A stretch of DNA of 64,000 bases from Mycteria americana (taxonomy: Eukaryota; Chordata; Aves; Ciconiiformes; Ciconiidae), in NCBI RefSeq assembly GCF_035582795.1, contig NC_134367.1, forward strand, positions 51,987,562-52,051,561, in the 5' to 3' direction. The notes beneath the pieces are model-generated. The model was not told the origin of the DNA. It made no database searches and was given only the letters and a program-made list of their open reading frames with translations. How positions within the stretch are numbered: the stretch's first letter is position 1; each line of letters starts with the position of its first letter. Position numbers and translations under genes: made by a program. Below are positions 50,440 to 61,991 of this stretch, piece after piece.

Positions 50440-53400
50440 GTAAAGCCAAAATATGTCCTTAAAGTGGTTTTTTTAATTGTTCCACGTGAAATCTCTTGAG
50501 CAAACTCCCCATTCTGTTTTACTCAGTTCAATGACTTGCTGTGATTATCAGACTGACATTGAGACAGGATGTATATGTGTCCTGAGGGAGTAGTCTCCCT
50601 GAAGTCATACGTCTGGAATGGAAACTGCTGCAAGTCTTCTAACATCCTTATAAACTTTGGCTTTGAAAATTGTTTAACTTAAAATTGTCAGACTTCCTCT
50701 AAAAGCAAACGAGAATGCTTCAAACTCAGCAGAAGCAGTTCATGACTTTAAATGCAGAAAAAAAAGATCATTAGTATGGTACACTGCCTTGAAAATGGCT
50801 TTGTGTAGTGCTATTCAACTCCCTCTAGCTTAAAATCACTTCTAAAGTTTTTTGTGTGGTATGATTCCTTGGGAGAACTTTTGAATAACGCAGGCTTTCA
50901 GGAAAGTTAGCAGCGTGAAAGTTAGTCTGTAGGAAATATGGGTCCACTATGATTGTCCTGTACCTTAATTGATGATTACTCCCTGGAGCTCACAGGGCAA
51001 ATGCTCGGTGACTTAGCATATCTGGAGAGCTCAGTGAATCACAAGGATACCATACTTGGATTTACTATCATGGACAACTTTGTAATATTGCACAGACATA
51101 GCCTCTGTGTGTGTGTGATCATAGTTCTTTCGTTTGAAGAATCTGTGACTTCTGTAGTAATCTTTTGTCATACAGAGTTTGGGCTTTTTGGATTAAAATG
51201 TTCAGTTTGATGTTATGCAGGTAAGTGTTTAAGTAAAGAAATGTTTGGCATGCCAATAGAAAGATGGAAGAAGTGGTTGCACTTCATCTTTCTGCCCTCT
51301 GGTATCTGCTTTTTGCCTTTTTTTTTTTTTTTTTAGTTTTATTCTAATGGAGCCTGTGATAAGCTGATGAGAGTTGTTATGGAGCTAGCAATGTTTTTTG
51401 GGTATTCCACTACTGAGAGAATTGGTACAGGGAAACTATCAAGGCTTATAAAATGTCAGAAAAGAAGCTTGACTTGTTACAGAACATGTCTTAAACTTCC
51501 ACAGGTGTGTATATTTTTTGGAGAGCTAGTAGTCTTTTCCTTGTAGCTGAAATTGCAACTATTTTTGGCATAGTTTTGACACAAACTGACTTGAGGCTGA
51601 AAGCAAAATCTTGCAGACTTGTTTCTATGGTTTAAAGAATCAGCAAATAACAAGAAACTAGACATTGAATCATTACCTTTTGAAACAATAAAGTTTTTAA
51701 AATGCATCCTCTACTAAAATGTCCCTTTGTATCTGATTTCCCCCCTGTCTTGAGTCCATTTTTTTTTTTTTTTAATCTGTCTACACCGGTTGCATTACAC
51801 CAAAACGTGTGACCTAACTTGGATACCTGTGTTGCCTGCTTCTGTATAAACAGAAGTCCCAGGGTTTGTTATACTCAATTTGCTACAATTTCTTTGTGCT
51901 TGCTACCATTTGGAGTGAAAATAGTTTTGCTCATAGGACCTGTGCTTTATACCTCAGTTATGCAGTAAATATGTCCATTTTCTCCCAGATATGTTCTGCG
52001 TGTGTTAGTGTACTGCTGGGGAATATAATTCATTTTAGGAGTGATCCTAGGAAGAAAATTCAGGTAGTATTTTGCTGTTTGAAGTGTTTGTAATAATAAT
52101 AATAGGAACTGTTATGTAAGGTGTAACTGTTGTATTGTTTGCTAGCTGTGATGGCAGCCCTGAAAACTCTTCAAGAAAAGATCCGCCGTCTAGAGTTGGA
52201 GAAGTCACAGGCTGAAGATAATCTGTGCAGCCTATCCATAGCAGCTGCTCAGTATAAGAAGGCCTTGGAGCATGAATCCTACAAAAAGGACACAGCACAT
52301 CAAGAACTGATGCAACAGAGGAAAGGTATTTCTCTTGAGTGATAAGGTGTAGCCACAGCAACTCCAAGACTGCATAATCCAGGGAGTGTTTGTTTTGACA
52401 AACTGCTAATTAATGCACCCCCCTTTCTTTTTTGCTTCAGAATTGGGGAGGGGCAGGAGCTTGATAATTGTGGATCAAATTGAGAATTTTTTTTACATAT
52501 ATTAACCAAGTCGTGCATAACCCATAACGCTATTTTAAAGAATAAGCAGATTTCAAGTGGTATGTTTAACTCCTACAATAAGCAAGGAGCTGCTTACATG
52601 TATAACACTGGTAACTTGAGAAAAGTGAGGAGACGGGAAGAAACAGATTCTGATTAGATATCTGCTGATATAAATCAAAGTAACTGCAGTGCTCACACCT
52701 TTGGAATTCAAATTAGGGACTAGCTTTGGAAAAACATTTTTATTCTCATGTCTTATATATAAAATATATTATAACCACATGAACTTGTTCAGACTAACAA
52801 AACTTTTCTTGCATGTTTTGAAGACAGAGAATTCCTCAATGAGATGACAGACTGGCTAAATGTGTAACTCCCATTGCTGTACTGAATGTCTTTGTTTCTC
52901 TCTGTAGATATAAGTGTGCAGTTAAATGCAGCACAATCCCGCTGCTCCCTGCTGGAGAAACAGCTGGATTACATGCGGAAAATGGTTTCCAGTGCGGAAC
53001 TGGAAAAGAAAATGTTTTTAGAACAGGTGAAGCCTTTCAGCATACTAACAAAGCAGTGATATAGTTAAAAAGTATAGAAATGTGTAAGATCTGAACTTTT
53101 TTACAGCCATCATTTTTCCTTAGCTCTGGTCAGGGTGGTAGCAAACGGAAGCAATTTACTGTCTGACTGGCTGATGACAACCGTTCAATGAATTGTATGA
53201 AAAGACTCCCTAGGTGGAACTCCTAATGAGCAAAACCATGCTAATACTTGCACATTTGGTAGACAAAAAGGCTGCTGAAAACTTAAGTCTTCTTTGTCTG
53301 CCTGCCTGGTGTTTTTCATCACTTTGCAATTTAAAAAATATGAAATTTAAACTAGTTAAACACCTTTACTGTAGTGTGTTTGGTTTTTTGCTGTCTGAAA

Positions 53401-56400
53401 CAATTTCAGTCAGCTGCCAACTCCATTCTTGCTTACTTTTTTCCAGGCCCAGCTTCAGAAAGAGGAAGATCAGAACCGGTTGGAACTGCATGCAAAACTT
53501 GAAAAGCTTGAAATGCTAGAGAAAGAGTGCCTTAAACTTACTGCTACTCAGAGAATTGCAGAAGTAAGCATGCATGGGATGACAGTCTGAAAGTCATTCA
53601 TTTGATATAATTTGTATGGCATACTGTTAATAGGACTAAGTTTTGCAAAAGTTTCCTCTGTTAAAGCTAAGATCATAAAGCATACCTGACTGAATGGCAC
53701 CATGGCTTCATTTGCATGAGTTTTTTTCAGTCTGGGCTTTAAAAATTCCTACAGTCCTGTTTTATCCCAGATTACAATTGTAAGCTACTTCAGACTTCTG
53801 ATTTGGCATGGCGAACTGAAGTGTGACTAATCATTCTTGCCTTCAAATTCAGGACAAGATCAAACACTTAGAAGAAAAGTTTTGTAAAGAAGAGCATCAG
53901 CGTAAGCTAATACAAGACAAAACTGCTCAGGTAGACTGAAAAGGTTTTATTTTATCTTATTTTTTGTGACTGAAGAAAGCTATTCTCTCTGTCCAAAATA
54001 CCCTTTATTTTATTACATTTAAACTCCACGTGTTTATTACCCAGCGAGAACTCCCGGAATACTACATAGATGAGTTATAAACTACATCATAGAAAGCTTG
54101 CCAGGTGTGTTGCATATCTCAATCAAGGAAGATTCTACTTGGTTTTGTATTAACGATACAGTTCATCAGCCTCAAAGCTGCTATAAGTAATCTGAGTAGA
54201 AAATGAATTTCTAGAGAATCTGCAACTAAATCAGATAACCTTAACTTACAGTAACTAGGAAGTGGTGATACAAGAAACCTTATACCCCAAGTAAGGTTGG
54301 TTATTCTGTTTGTTTTCCTCTTTTCCTTAAGATCTGCCAAAATCTAATACATTGGACTATACTTGGAAAAGTCTTTAATCAGTGATACTGTTACATTGTT
54401 CATTAAGTGAGAGCTTGAACAATTCATTATTCTCTGAAGCCATAATCAGTTTGTTGGGCCACCATCCATCTGAGAGAGGAATATTTGCCAAAGAGAGCAA
54501 AAGAAACCTTTTGTTAAAGGGGTAAAGTAGCTTCAGGTATTCCGAACCTCACTTCACTGAGAAGTAGCAGCCATTTTGAAAGAGAGCAGTTGTGGTGGCA
54601 TTCCCTTTGGGTGGGGTGGGGAGATGCAGAGCTGAAGAATAATATTGAAAGAACCTAGCCATAAGGAAAGCTGACAGTTTGAATTAATTAATCACTGCTG
54701 TCAGTTTTTGTACCTCATCCAAGGATGACGGGCTTTCATCAGTCCAGGAAGCTTGAAATAACATGCAGATTGTCACTCAGGTATCTGACCACCTCCAGGA
54801 TCCAGCAGAATGACACAGTTGAAAACTTGCAGGTTTTTGGGTTTCTTGCTTAAACTGCTTGCTGCTGCAGAGCAGGAGGCCTAGTATGGAGATTTTATCT
54901 TCTAAGAAACATAGTAAGAATGACTTTCCCAGAGCAGATAGTCTGACTTTAGCAGTAGTATAAACATTTGCTCAAGAAAGGACTTAGATGTAGTAAATGA
55001 GTCCTAAACTAGTATTACTACCATTTTAGTTCACTGCAGGATCGATTTATGTCTGTTGGATCTGGGTTTGGAAACACAGGGCGTGGGGTGGTTCACTTCC
55101 TTTTGATGACAGAAAAGCCAGAATAATCTCACTTTTGTGATGGACCTCCAGCATTGTTTAGCCGGAACTGTTACACGTGCCAAAAAAAAGTCCTTGTCCT
55201 ATGTTTAATTGGGAATGGCTGTTATCCTGTTTATCATGGGTCTTTATATCAACTTTGAACCACAGAGCAATCCAAGGATTGTCCAGCAGGTTTGACCTCA
55301 ATGTTACACAGACAGGCTCAGTTCTCTCTGCCCCCAGACTGTAAAATCCAAATGTTCATATTCTTTGCATTTTATGATCAGATCCCCAGCATGCAGCAGG
55401 ATTGGCTTATCTCAGTTGCTGGTTGTCACAGTGAAAAATACAGCTGCTGCAGCTGAATATGAAAATGAGGACTTCTAAGACAGGGCTGCAAGATCTGTCT
55501 GATACCCTGCCATCCTAGTAATCTGATCAGTTTTTAAGTGTAGCTTATGCCTTGCAAGCAGGACAGTTAATAGTGCCCTTAATTGGTTCTCATCCATGCA
55601 TGAAAGAGGGAATTAATTAGACCATGTGGTTTCATACTTCTAATATTACATTAAGTGGTTGTTTTCTTTTTTGCTTATTCCTACAGCTTCAAACAGGATT
55701 TGAGATAAACAGAATTTTGATGTCTTCAGTAACATCTCAAAATGAACCTAAAAAGGAAAATGGGAAGAATAAAAAAACTAAGAAGGTAACATGAAGGTTT
55801 TTATTAGCATACTGTTGCTGATAGCATCTGACTCGCACAGAGATAGGAATTTGTGAAAAATGGTTATGTAAGAGGCACTTGATTTGTCTGCTGCACTTTA
55901 CTCCATTTCCAAAGTGAAGAACAGTGCTGAATACCTCTTTTTTTCTTTTCCTTTGGCAATTAAAACTGGGCTAGGGCTGGTAGCACCTCACTGGAAAACT
56001 TTCCCTTACCGGCATGACAATAACCTCCATTACAGTCTTACTGCCATCCCCCATGTCCTGTCTTAGCTGCCTTTCAGTTTATGTGGCAAAATTAGTTTCC
56101 AAAGCAATTTTAACTAGGCATCCTAAGATGGTGTGTTTTGGGAGGATTGCTGAAATCAAGAGAATTCATTTTGCAACACATGTTACAGGTCAGTCAAAAT
56201 TTTGCAACTGTGGTTTTGCAAACTTGAGTAAGCAATGTTAATTTCTTTAATGTCAACCTATTTGTCAAACTATCTGCTAAATGCATCTGGAATAAAATTT
56301 AGTTCTCTCAGCTGTTGGAAAGTGCTACTACTTCCACATACAGGAGGGAAATTATTTTTTTTTAACCAGAGGGAAACTGAGATGATGCATTTCACTGCTT

Positions 56401-59400
56401 ATTTGAATTTTACTTACTAAAAAAAAAAAAGCTTAAGATTGTGCTGTTGGGTCAGCACATTAAGACAGAAATTCCTTGTCTTACTTTTGCTGTCTATCTT
56501 GTGGCAGAGAAATCCTACAATGAAGAAAATGCACCTTTCACAATTACGTGTAAGGGCTGGTGAACTACCTTTTGTGGCTGGGAAGGTGAGTGAAACCAAA
56601 TGTTCTCGCTAAATCGGCATCTACAGTTTGAATAAGAATAGTAAGTAAGTAAAGAATAACTCTTTACTGTAATCATTAATCACTTCTGTAAACCACTTAA
56701 TAATTCTGCTTTAAGTCTGTCGGTTCCAGCCATTCTGTCAGTGCAAACCTACAAAGTGTGTTGCACATTATGAAGCATCGCAATCCACGTACCTCATCAC
56801 GACGCCAAGGAGGAGCTACATCTGGGATTTCAGGACGCAGTGCACTTTCAAAATCTGTATCTTCTTGTTCCACATCACCTACTGCCACCAGAAGTCTTTC
56901 AGACCTTCTGTTGGCCATACAAGATGAGCTGGGTCAAATGAGCTTGTGAGTACTCATCCCTGGTGTTATGAGTGAAAGTGACTTCAGTGGTAGCCCTGTG
57001 AAGCTACAGGTGTGCTATAGCCGAACCTAGCCTGTTTTAAGTGTAGGACTACATGTTGACAGAATAGCCTGAGCAGGCCTGAGTGGTAGGATTTTTCTCA
57101 TTCAAAAAATTCTTTCTATTCTGGTGTTTAACTGATCTTGTAAGCAGGCAACATGCTCTTCAGCTGGGTTTTTCTGGTTCCACATCCTGGACTTAACTGA
57201 GCTGCTACTGAAGTAACAGCTGCAGCAAACGAAAAATCTTTCAGGCCTGTGCTTTTTAGAAATTTTAAACATATTCTGAGATCTACGGAGTAGACCGAGA
57301 ATGTTTTCCTGGAGAAGGCTGCAAAGATCATGTTAATGTTAAGTAGGCCGGCAGCATGCCGTCAGTCTGCGTGGTAGAATAGGTTAGTACAGCTGTGGCA
57401 GGAATAGTACTGTCACAACATCTAGCCTACTACTTTGGCCTCACTCTTTCTGTGTTCTCTCCATACGTGCGTACCTGGTGGGTCTTTGTGCTGAGATAGT
57501 CTGGGGTTCATTCCTATTCCCTGTTGATAGCAGGAGAACTTGCCAGTCCTGTAAGGGGGTTGTGAAAGAGGGACAGTCTCCTGCCAGAAAATGGGCAGGG
57601 TGTGGAAGAAGGTAACGCATTAGATTGGAGTGTATGTATCTTTCTAGCCATGCAAGTAAATGTGGATTACCACTTGTTGTGTTCTTAGGCATCTTCCCAT
57701 TAATGCAAGCGTATAGAATTGTGGGCCAAAGCTATGTAGCTGGTCATGGTAGACATGTCGACATGATGAGCTGTGGTTTGAACAGAGGAGGATGTGTTGG
57801 TTAAACCAGTTAGGGTGTTGGTTAAACCAGTTAGGATGTTGACACTGGTTTGAAATCCTTGGTGTGGCAAAATTTAACCTGGCGACAAATGTCTTCTTCA
57901 AAAAGCTTTGACTTACACATAGCAATTAAAGGACAGGCTTTTTTTTTTTTTTTATGGCAACAACCAGTTGCTTCAATTAAACTGTCAAGGAGCAGCAGTT
58001 ACTCAGAAGTCAGAAAAGAAACCGTGACCTTTGTAAAGAGATTATTTATCTAAGAGAGGGCCTCTGTTTTTGACTAGTTCAAATATCTAGTATCAAGTAG
58101 ATCTACTCAATTTATTTTAATTAAGCTGGTTAATTTAATTAACCAGCACACCTCACTGCAAATCTTTTTGAGTAGAATATTTTAATTTGAATTATCTGTC
58201 AGAAAAACTATAACTTACATGTACTAGTTTAAATAATGCTTTTCTGTATTACACTAAGCTTTCAAAGTCTGCACTGAATTGGGCAGGAAGTAAAAATACC
58301 GTACTGCATAGCTGCTGTTTACTTTCCAAATTCGCATTTTGCACACTATTACACATGTAGTTGTTATGACTGTGGCAAGGGAGAGGAATAAGATGCACAT
58401 CAGCTACAAATTTGGAATGAGAAAATCAGACCCACTGGAAAAACTTTTTCTTTTCTACTGTGAATGTATTCCAGATTAATGCGTATTGTGTGAGGGGGTA
58501 AATAATGCTAAATTGCTGTACTCTGGACAAAACGGCTAGCAACTCCTGCAATACACTGAAAGTATTGGAAGAAATCCTGGAGACTATATCATGAATACTT
58601 ACTGTGCCGTTCTTGTCTTTAATAGTGAGCATCAAGAACTTCTGAAGCAGATACAGGAGACTCAAGACTCCAAAGTTCGTGAAGACCTAGAACGGGAGCG
58701 GGATTGCCTTGTAAAACAAATGGAGATTAAAGGAGAACAAATATCCAAGCTGAAAAAGCATCAGGCTTCTGTAAGAATAAGATGTAAACTCTCTAGCTAG
58801 TAACACTCTAGTTGAAAGGCTGCCACAACTCTGCCTCCTGTTGTCATTAACTAGAATGTCACCGGAATGCTTAGCTTAAGCCAGGATGTTCCAGTATGGG
58901 TGATTATAATTAGGCTGCTAGCTCAGTGTTCTTGTACCTCCAATTCCTTCTTTTGATCAAGAAAAAGTACTTACAGCTGGCAGCTAGGTATGTAAGCTAG
59001 TGGGAAAACTTCCTGCAGTTCTGCCATACAGTGCTGGGTTGCTCAGTCTGTCGCTTCTGCTCACTGCGTTAAGACAAACTGTTGAGATTTCATTCTTTTG
59101 TGTCCTGTCCCTCTGGGGAATGAGAAGGAAGCTATAATTCCTGTACAGACTGGATTAAATGTCTTATATTACTGAAATATTGAAGCTTTTTATTAACCAA
59201 GGAGTCTGTTGACCACGGCTTCTCCCCAAAGTCATAGCCAGACAAGCCTTTCAGTTTTGTTTAACCCCTAACCTGTACGCATTCTGTCAGTATTTGTTTT
59301 AGAGCCATAGAGAACAGCTTTTCATACATGCCCATATAAAATCACTCTTCTGTAGATGCACAGCTTAACCCTTTTGTAGCAATTTGCTTTGGAACATAAG

Positions 59401-61153
59401 GGTAAAAAATGCAATCCATAGTTCTGTCTGATAGTTTTCTATTCTTCATCCTATGTTTCAGGATAAATAGACTCACCTAAGAACTTCGCTTATACAGGAA
59501 ACAAAACAAAACTCAGTGTGAGACCTTATGAAAGGGGGAGGTGATAGTTAATTTAAATCTGACCAATTTTATTCACATTCATTCTTTGATAGATTTTATT
59601 CACTCAAACCTTTTATTGTCCACGTAATTGCAAGCACAAAAGTGCTTATGTCAAAGTAGAATTGTCAGAGTTGCATGTTAGCAATATGGACAAAGGACAT
59701 GGACTGTTGAGTCCTCACTGCCTCTCTTGGCAGCGTCAACTGTTTTTGGGATAAATCTCTTACATTCTTGAGGAGCCAACAATTATGGTGTTATTCCTTG
59801 CCTCAGAATCTTGCTGACTTCATCCTCCAGGAACCTTAGACAATTGACAACAACTGCACCTTTGTTTCTTCCTTTTGCATATCTTTATGGCTACAGTCTG
59901 CCTTCATTTTGGGATGATGAGAAGAGGAATAGCACATACAATGTGGTGCAACCTTGTTGTCATCCTTGCCTGTTATCAGGGTGCAGATCTGCTGGCAAGT
60001 CATCTGTGCTCTGGTACAGCCTTATCAGAGCACACGCCTTAGGGTCATGATGTACATAGCACATTCTTTGTGTTTGTCTGTTTGATTACTGTCTATCATG
60101 CCCTGGTTATCAATACAGGCCACTCCTGTACCCCTTGGCCTATATAATTTTTTCTGGTGCTTTTGCGCACAGACATTTCTATTTGTATTTTGTACAGACC
60201 AATCTTAATATTTCTGATACATATTTCTGCTTTTAGAACCTGTCACACTAAAAATGTTGTAGTCATCTCTGTTTCGCAGTTAATAATATGTTCTAGAATG
60301 CAATTAAAGTTAATTATTCTTAGAAATGGACTTAAAGCCTGAATTGGCATATGGAATGCTTCCAGCCTAATTTTATCTTTGGGAGTGACCTTTTCATGTG
60401 AAGTGCAAGTCAAGACTTACTATATGACATTTAAAAAAAAATTCTTTAGCAATCAACCCTATTTATTCTGTTTTCCAATTTTGTTATGAGGCTTCAAAGT
60501 AAACTGCTTAGATACTGTAACCAATAATAAACAGTATACATTTTATAGGCTTGTTGGGGTTTTTTTTTGGTTAGGGTAGTACAATCTGAAATGGAAAAAG
60601 ACTGTTGTAAATATAAATTGGTAACAGATGATATTCCGTCTCTCTGAAGCAAGCATTTTTTCTTTAGGGACTGATGGGGTTCAACAACCTATTGAGTATG
60701 GGTGAGGTCAGTTTTCTGCAATGCTTTCTGTGTGGGCGAGGTCAGTTTTCTGTAGTGCTTTCTGTTACAGCGAGACAACTGTATGCAAGAGTAGTAGGTT
60801 TTAACTCTTTTTTTAATATCCCTTAGACATCTTTAGTTTGGAGTTTGGTAGAAGTCCAGTAAGCTCTACAGCTCTAGATCTTCCGAATATGTAACATTCT
60901 AATTAGTAATCTTTCTTCCTAGGTGCAGAAATTAAAGAGAAGAACTCAGAAATTGAAGCAAGGGGCAGCTCATGTCAGACTAAAGTGTGGTGACCAAAAG
61001 GAAGCAAAGGAGATTGCAGTCACTGTAAGGAAAAGTATGTCTAAACCTTGCCCTGGGCAGAAAAGCAGAAGCTCTCTTCAGCTGCTAAAGAATGTGCAAA
61101 AACTTCAGTCAACACTGAAAAAAGATGATATCATGTGGGCACAACAGTTCTGA
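50301..61153 (+). CDS. CEP57L1: CEP57L1 complete coding sequence, 10 coding exons, 471 aa
   Basis: CEP57L1 is the paralogue of CEP57 (translokin), a coiled-coil protein of the pericentriolar material. Joining 50301-50439, 52146-52325, 52908-53026, 53447-53563, 53853-53930, 55687-55785, 56508-56585, 56716-56945, 58626-58770 and 60923-61153 gives 1416 bases, exactly 472 codons including the stop, against about 460 residues for human CEP57L1. Recognition rests on the N-terminus MDSE...GSF..PP, the motif LKTLQEKI.RLELE..QAEDNL, then YKKALE, and the end KKDDIMW. Residues about 47-220 form the coiled-coil centrosome-localisation (Cep57_CLD) region. Residues about 245-330 are a basic, Ser-rich linker. 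Residues about 330-400, starting SLSDLLLAIQDEL, match the Cep57 microtubule-binding domain. The ATG has G at -3 and +4, a strong context. The frame has no break. CEP57 itself was considered, but the N-terminus, the C-terminus and the SESN1 neighbour favour CEP57L1. Confidence 0.94.
50440..52145 (+). other. CEP57L1: CEP57L1 intron 2
   Basis: This 1.7-kb phase-1 intron contains T-runs at about 51320-51337 and 51758-51774. I see no transposon or extra exon in it. Confidence 0.7.
52146..52325 (+). CDS. CEP57L1: CEP57L1 coding exon 2 (residues 47-106)
   Basis: The acceptor is TTTGCTAG and the donor GAAAG then GTATTT, with phase 1 at both ends. It encodes the start of the centrosome-localisation coiled coil: LKTLQEKIRRLELEKSQAED, then a region with AAAQYKKALEHE and HQELMQQRK. 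This is the most conserved stretch of the family. An upstream near-cognate frame also opens here, but exon phase fixes the reading. Confidence 0.95.
52326..53446 (+). other. CEP57L1: CEP57L1 introns 3 and 4
   Basis: Two short introns (52326-52907 and 53027-53446) flank coding exon 3. Nothing besides splice signals is recognisable in them. An apparent frame crossing the start of coding exon 4 is a read-through of its acceptor. Confidence 0.7.
52908..53026 (+). CDS. CEP57L1: CEP57L1 coding exon 3 (residues 107-146)
   Basis: The acceptor is TCTCTGTAG and the donor GAACAG then GTGAAG. It enters in phase 1 and leaves in phase 0. It encodes the coiled coil containing DISVQLNAAQSRCSLLEKQL, which matches the family signature QSRC.LLEKQL.Y. 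This exon carries two cysteine/leucine-rich heptads. Confidence 0.95.
53447..53563 (+). CDS. CEP57L1: CEP57L1 coding exon 4 (residues 147-185)
   Basis: The acceptor is CTTTTTTCCAG and the donor GCAGAA then GTAAGC, phase 0 at both ends. It encodes the coiled coil from AQLQKEEDQ through LEKLEMLEKECLKLTATQ, a heptad-rich segment closely like human CEP57L1 (LEKLDVLEKEC.RLTTTQ). Confidence 0.95.
53853..53930 (+). CDS. CEP57L1: CEP57L1 coding exon 5 (residues 186-211)
   Basis: The acceptor is CTTCAAATTCAG and the donor GCTCAG then GTAGAC, phase 0 at both ends. It encodes 26 residues, DKIKHLEEKF followed by KEEHQRKLIQDKTAQ. The family motif DKIKHLEEK is intact. Confidence 0.95.
53931..55686 (+). 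other. CEP57L1: CEP57L1 intron 6
   Basis: This is a 1.76-kb phase-0 intron. I see no recognisable repeat or exon. The neighbouring intron 5 (53564-53852) is under 300 bases and equally plain. Confidence 0.7.
55687..55785 (+). CDS. CEP57L1: CEP57L1 coding exon 6 (residues 212-244)
   Basis: The acceptor is TTATTCCTACAG and the donor AAGAAG then GTAACA, phase 0 at both ends. It begins LQTGFEINRILMSSV, the end of the coiled coil, and finishes in a lysine-rich run KKENGKNKKTKK that continues into the next exon. The basic cluster could be a nuclear-localisation or microtubule-contact patch (inference). Confidence 0.93.
55786..56507 (+). other. CEP57L1: CEP57L1 intron 7
   Basis: This 0.72-kb phase-0 intron has an A-run near 56420-56431. 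I see nothing else in it. Confidence 0.7.
56508..56585 (+). CDS. CEP57L1: CEP57L1 coding exon 7 (residues 245-270)
   Basis: The acceptor is ATCTTGTGGCAG and the donor GGGAAG then GTGAGT (strong), phase 0 at both ends. It encodes a basic linker ending in GELPFVAGK, which parallels GALPFVAEK in human CEP57L1. The exon is only 78 bases and skipping it would keep the frame. Confidence 0.92.
56716..56945 (+). CDS. CEP57L1: CEP57L1 coding exon 8 (residues 271-346)
   Basis: The acceptor is a short and rather weak TCTGCTTTAAG. The donor is AGCTT then GTGAGT, phase 2. The exon encodes a Ser/Thr-rich linker (SVSSCSTSPTATRSLSD) and then LLLAIQDELGQMS, the beginning of the microtubule-binding domain. 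The Ser/Thr-Pro content suggests phosphorylation, but no specific site can be claimed. Confidence 0.92.
56946..58625 (+). other. CEP57L1: CEP57L1 intron 9
   Basis: This 1.68-kb phase-2 intron contains the 21-bp tandem duplication at 57794-57835 (listed) and a T-run near 57938-57954. I see no exon in it. Confidence 0.7.
57794..57835. repeat. 21-bp perfect tandem duplication in CEP57L1 intron 9
   Basis: Two identical 21-base units (57794-57814 and 57815-57835) begin GTGTTGGTTAAACC. Confidence 0.95.
58626..58770 (+). CDS. CEP57L1: CEP57L1 coding exon 9 (residues 347-395)
   Basis: The acceptor is TGTCTTTAATAG and the donor GCTTCT then GTAAGA. It enters in phase 2 and leaves in phase 0. It encodes EHQELLKQIQET and MEIKGEQISKLKKHQAS, the core of the Cep57 microtubule-binding domain, and is nearly identical to human over EHQELLKQ and MEIKGEQISKLKKHQ. 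The split codon reads Phe, where human has Met. Confidence 0.95.
58771..60922 (+). other. CEP57L1: CEP57L1 intron 10
   Basis: This 2.15-kb phase-0 intron contains the 34-bp tandem duplication at 60699-60766 (listed). I recognise no transposon or exon. Confidence 0.7.
60699..60766. repeat. 34-bp tandem duplication in CEP57L1 intron 10
   Basis: Copies start at 60699 (TGGGTGAGGTCAG) and 60733 (TGGGCGAGGTCAG) and differ at a few positions. Confidence 0.9.
60923..61153 (+). CDS. CEP57L1: CEP57L1 last coding exon (residues 396-471) and stop
   Basis: The acceptor is TTTCTTCCTAG. The exon encodes a basic C-terminal tail starting VQKLKRRTQKLKQG and ending LQSTLKKDDIMWAQQF with a TGA at 61151-61153. 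The terminal KK/RRDDIMW motif is shared with human CEP57L1, so the protein is not truncated. The middle (KPCPGQKSRSSLQ) is poorly conserved. Confidence 0.93.
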   Translation: MQKLKRRTQKLKQGAAHVRLKCGDQKEAKEIAVTVRKSMSKPCPGQKSRSSLQLLKNVQKLQSTLKKDDIMWAQQF

Positions 61154-61227
61154 AGTTTACTGTGTTAGAAGTTTTTGAAGTTGTCTGACAGCTAGTAAAT
61201 TTTTAATTTCACAAAATACCTTTTAAA

Positions 61228-61349
61228 AATAAAATAAATATAGCATTTTACATTCTAAACTGTGTACTCACTACTGGGTCAGTTTGTTCACCTCAGAATT
61301 AACTTCCATGTAGGGTAGCTATAATTCAACTACACTGACTTGTAATAAA
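61228..61349 (+). terminator. CEP57L1: CEP57L1 polyadenylation signals
   Basis: Two overlapping AATAAA hexamers lie at 61228-61233 and 61233-61238, 75 bases past the stop. A further AATAAA at 61344-61349 is followed by a GT-rich stretch. Another AATAAA is at 61393-61398. The 3' UTR is therefore probably short, 100-250 bases. Which signal is used cannot be decided here. Confidence 0.65.
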
Positions 61350-61551
61350 GTGTTTTCATGGATTAATGAAATGCTTACTTGTTAACTTGTCAAATAAAAT
61401 TTTTTACCTTTTTTACACTTAAAATAGTATGCGATCTTTGGTGTGCTGTTCCCCCCACTGCCAAGGAGATACTTAGAGCTTGCTTTTCCAGAATGACTTG
61501 GGCTAGTGCTTCTGTTCAAATAACAACAGTGGTTTTCCTTTTCTCTAATAG

Positions 61552-61590
61552 CTGAAGATTCAGACCATTGCAACTGAGGCAGAGGAAGAG
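61552..61590 (+). other. Candidate 39-bp micro-exon downstream of CEP57L1
   Basis: A good polypyrimidine tract and acceptor (TTTTCCTTTTCTCTAATAG) precede 39 bases that are open in only one frame, LKIQTIATEAEEE, and a plausible donor GAG then GTACTG follows. It lies 400 bases after the CEP57L1 stop, past its main polyA signals. It could be an alternative CEP57L1 3' exon, an exon of the next plus-strand gene (CCDC162 in human synteny), or chance. Confidence 0.2.
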
Positions 61591-61991
61591 GTACTGTCTC
61601 TTATTTATCTACTTCTTAATTATTATTATTATTACTCTATAAGCTTTATTGACAGTCTTAGTATTAGGGACAGCTAGGGACTGGAAGCGCAACCCATGAC
61701 TTCGTTAAACCCCAACAACATGAGAGTGTTCTTGATAAGTGCAGGGAAGGGGCCAGTACCAAAAGCTTGGATGCTTGTCTTCTCATCAACAGAACCTGCT
61801 TCTACCACAGTATAAAATAATTGAGCTGTTATAGAGGAGACCTTGAACTGTGTACCAGTACATGTTGTGGAATTTGCATACTCATACAAATGCAAGATGG
61901 GTCTTTATGCTAATGCTGAGTCTGCTCTTTTCCATTCCCCATTACGTACATATGGTAAAAGATGTAGCAGTGACTTCGAATCGACACTGGC

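Noticed and set aside
50301..61153. Assignment of the plus-strand gene to CEP57 rather than CEP57L1
   Set aside because: The N-terminus (MDSE), the C-terminal DDIMW motif and adjacency to SESN1 rather than FAM76B/SESN3 favour CEP57L1.
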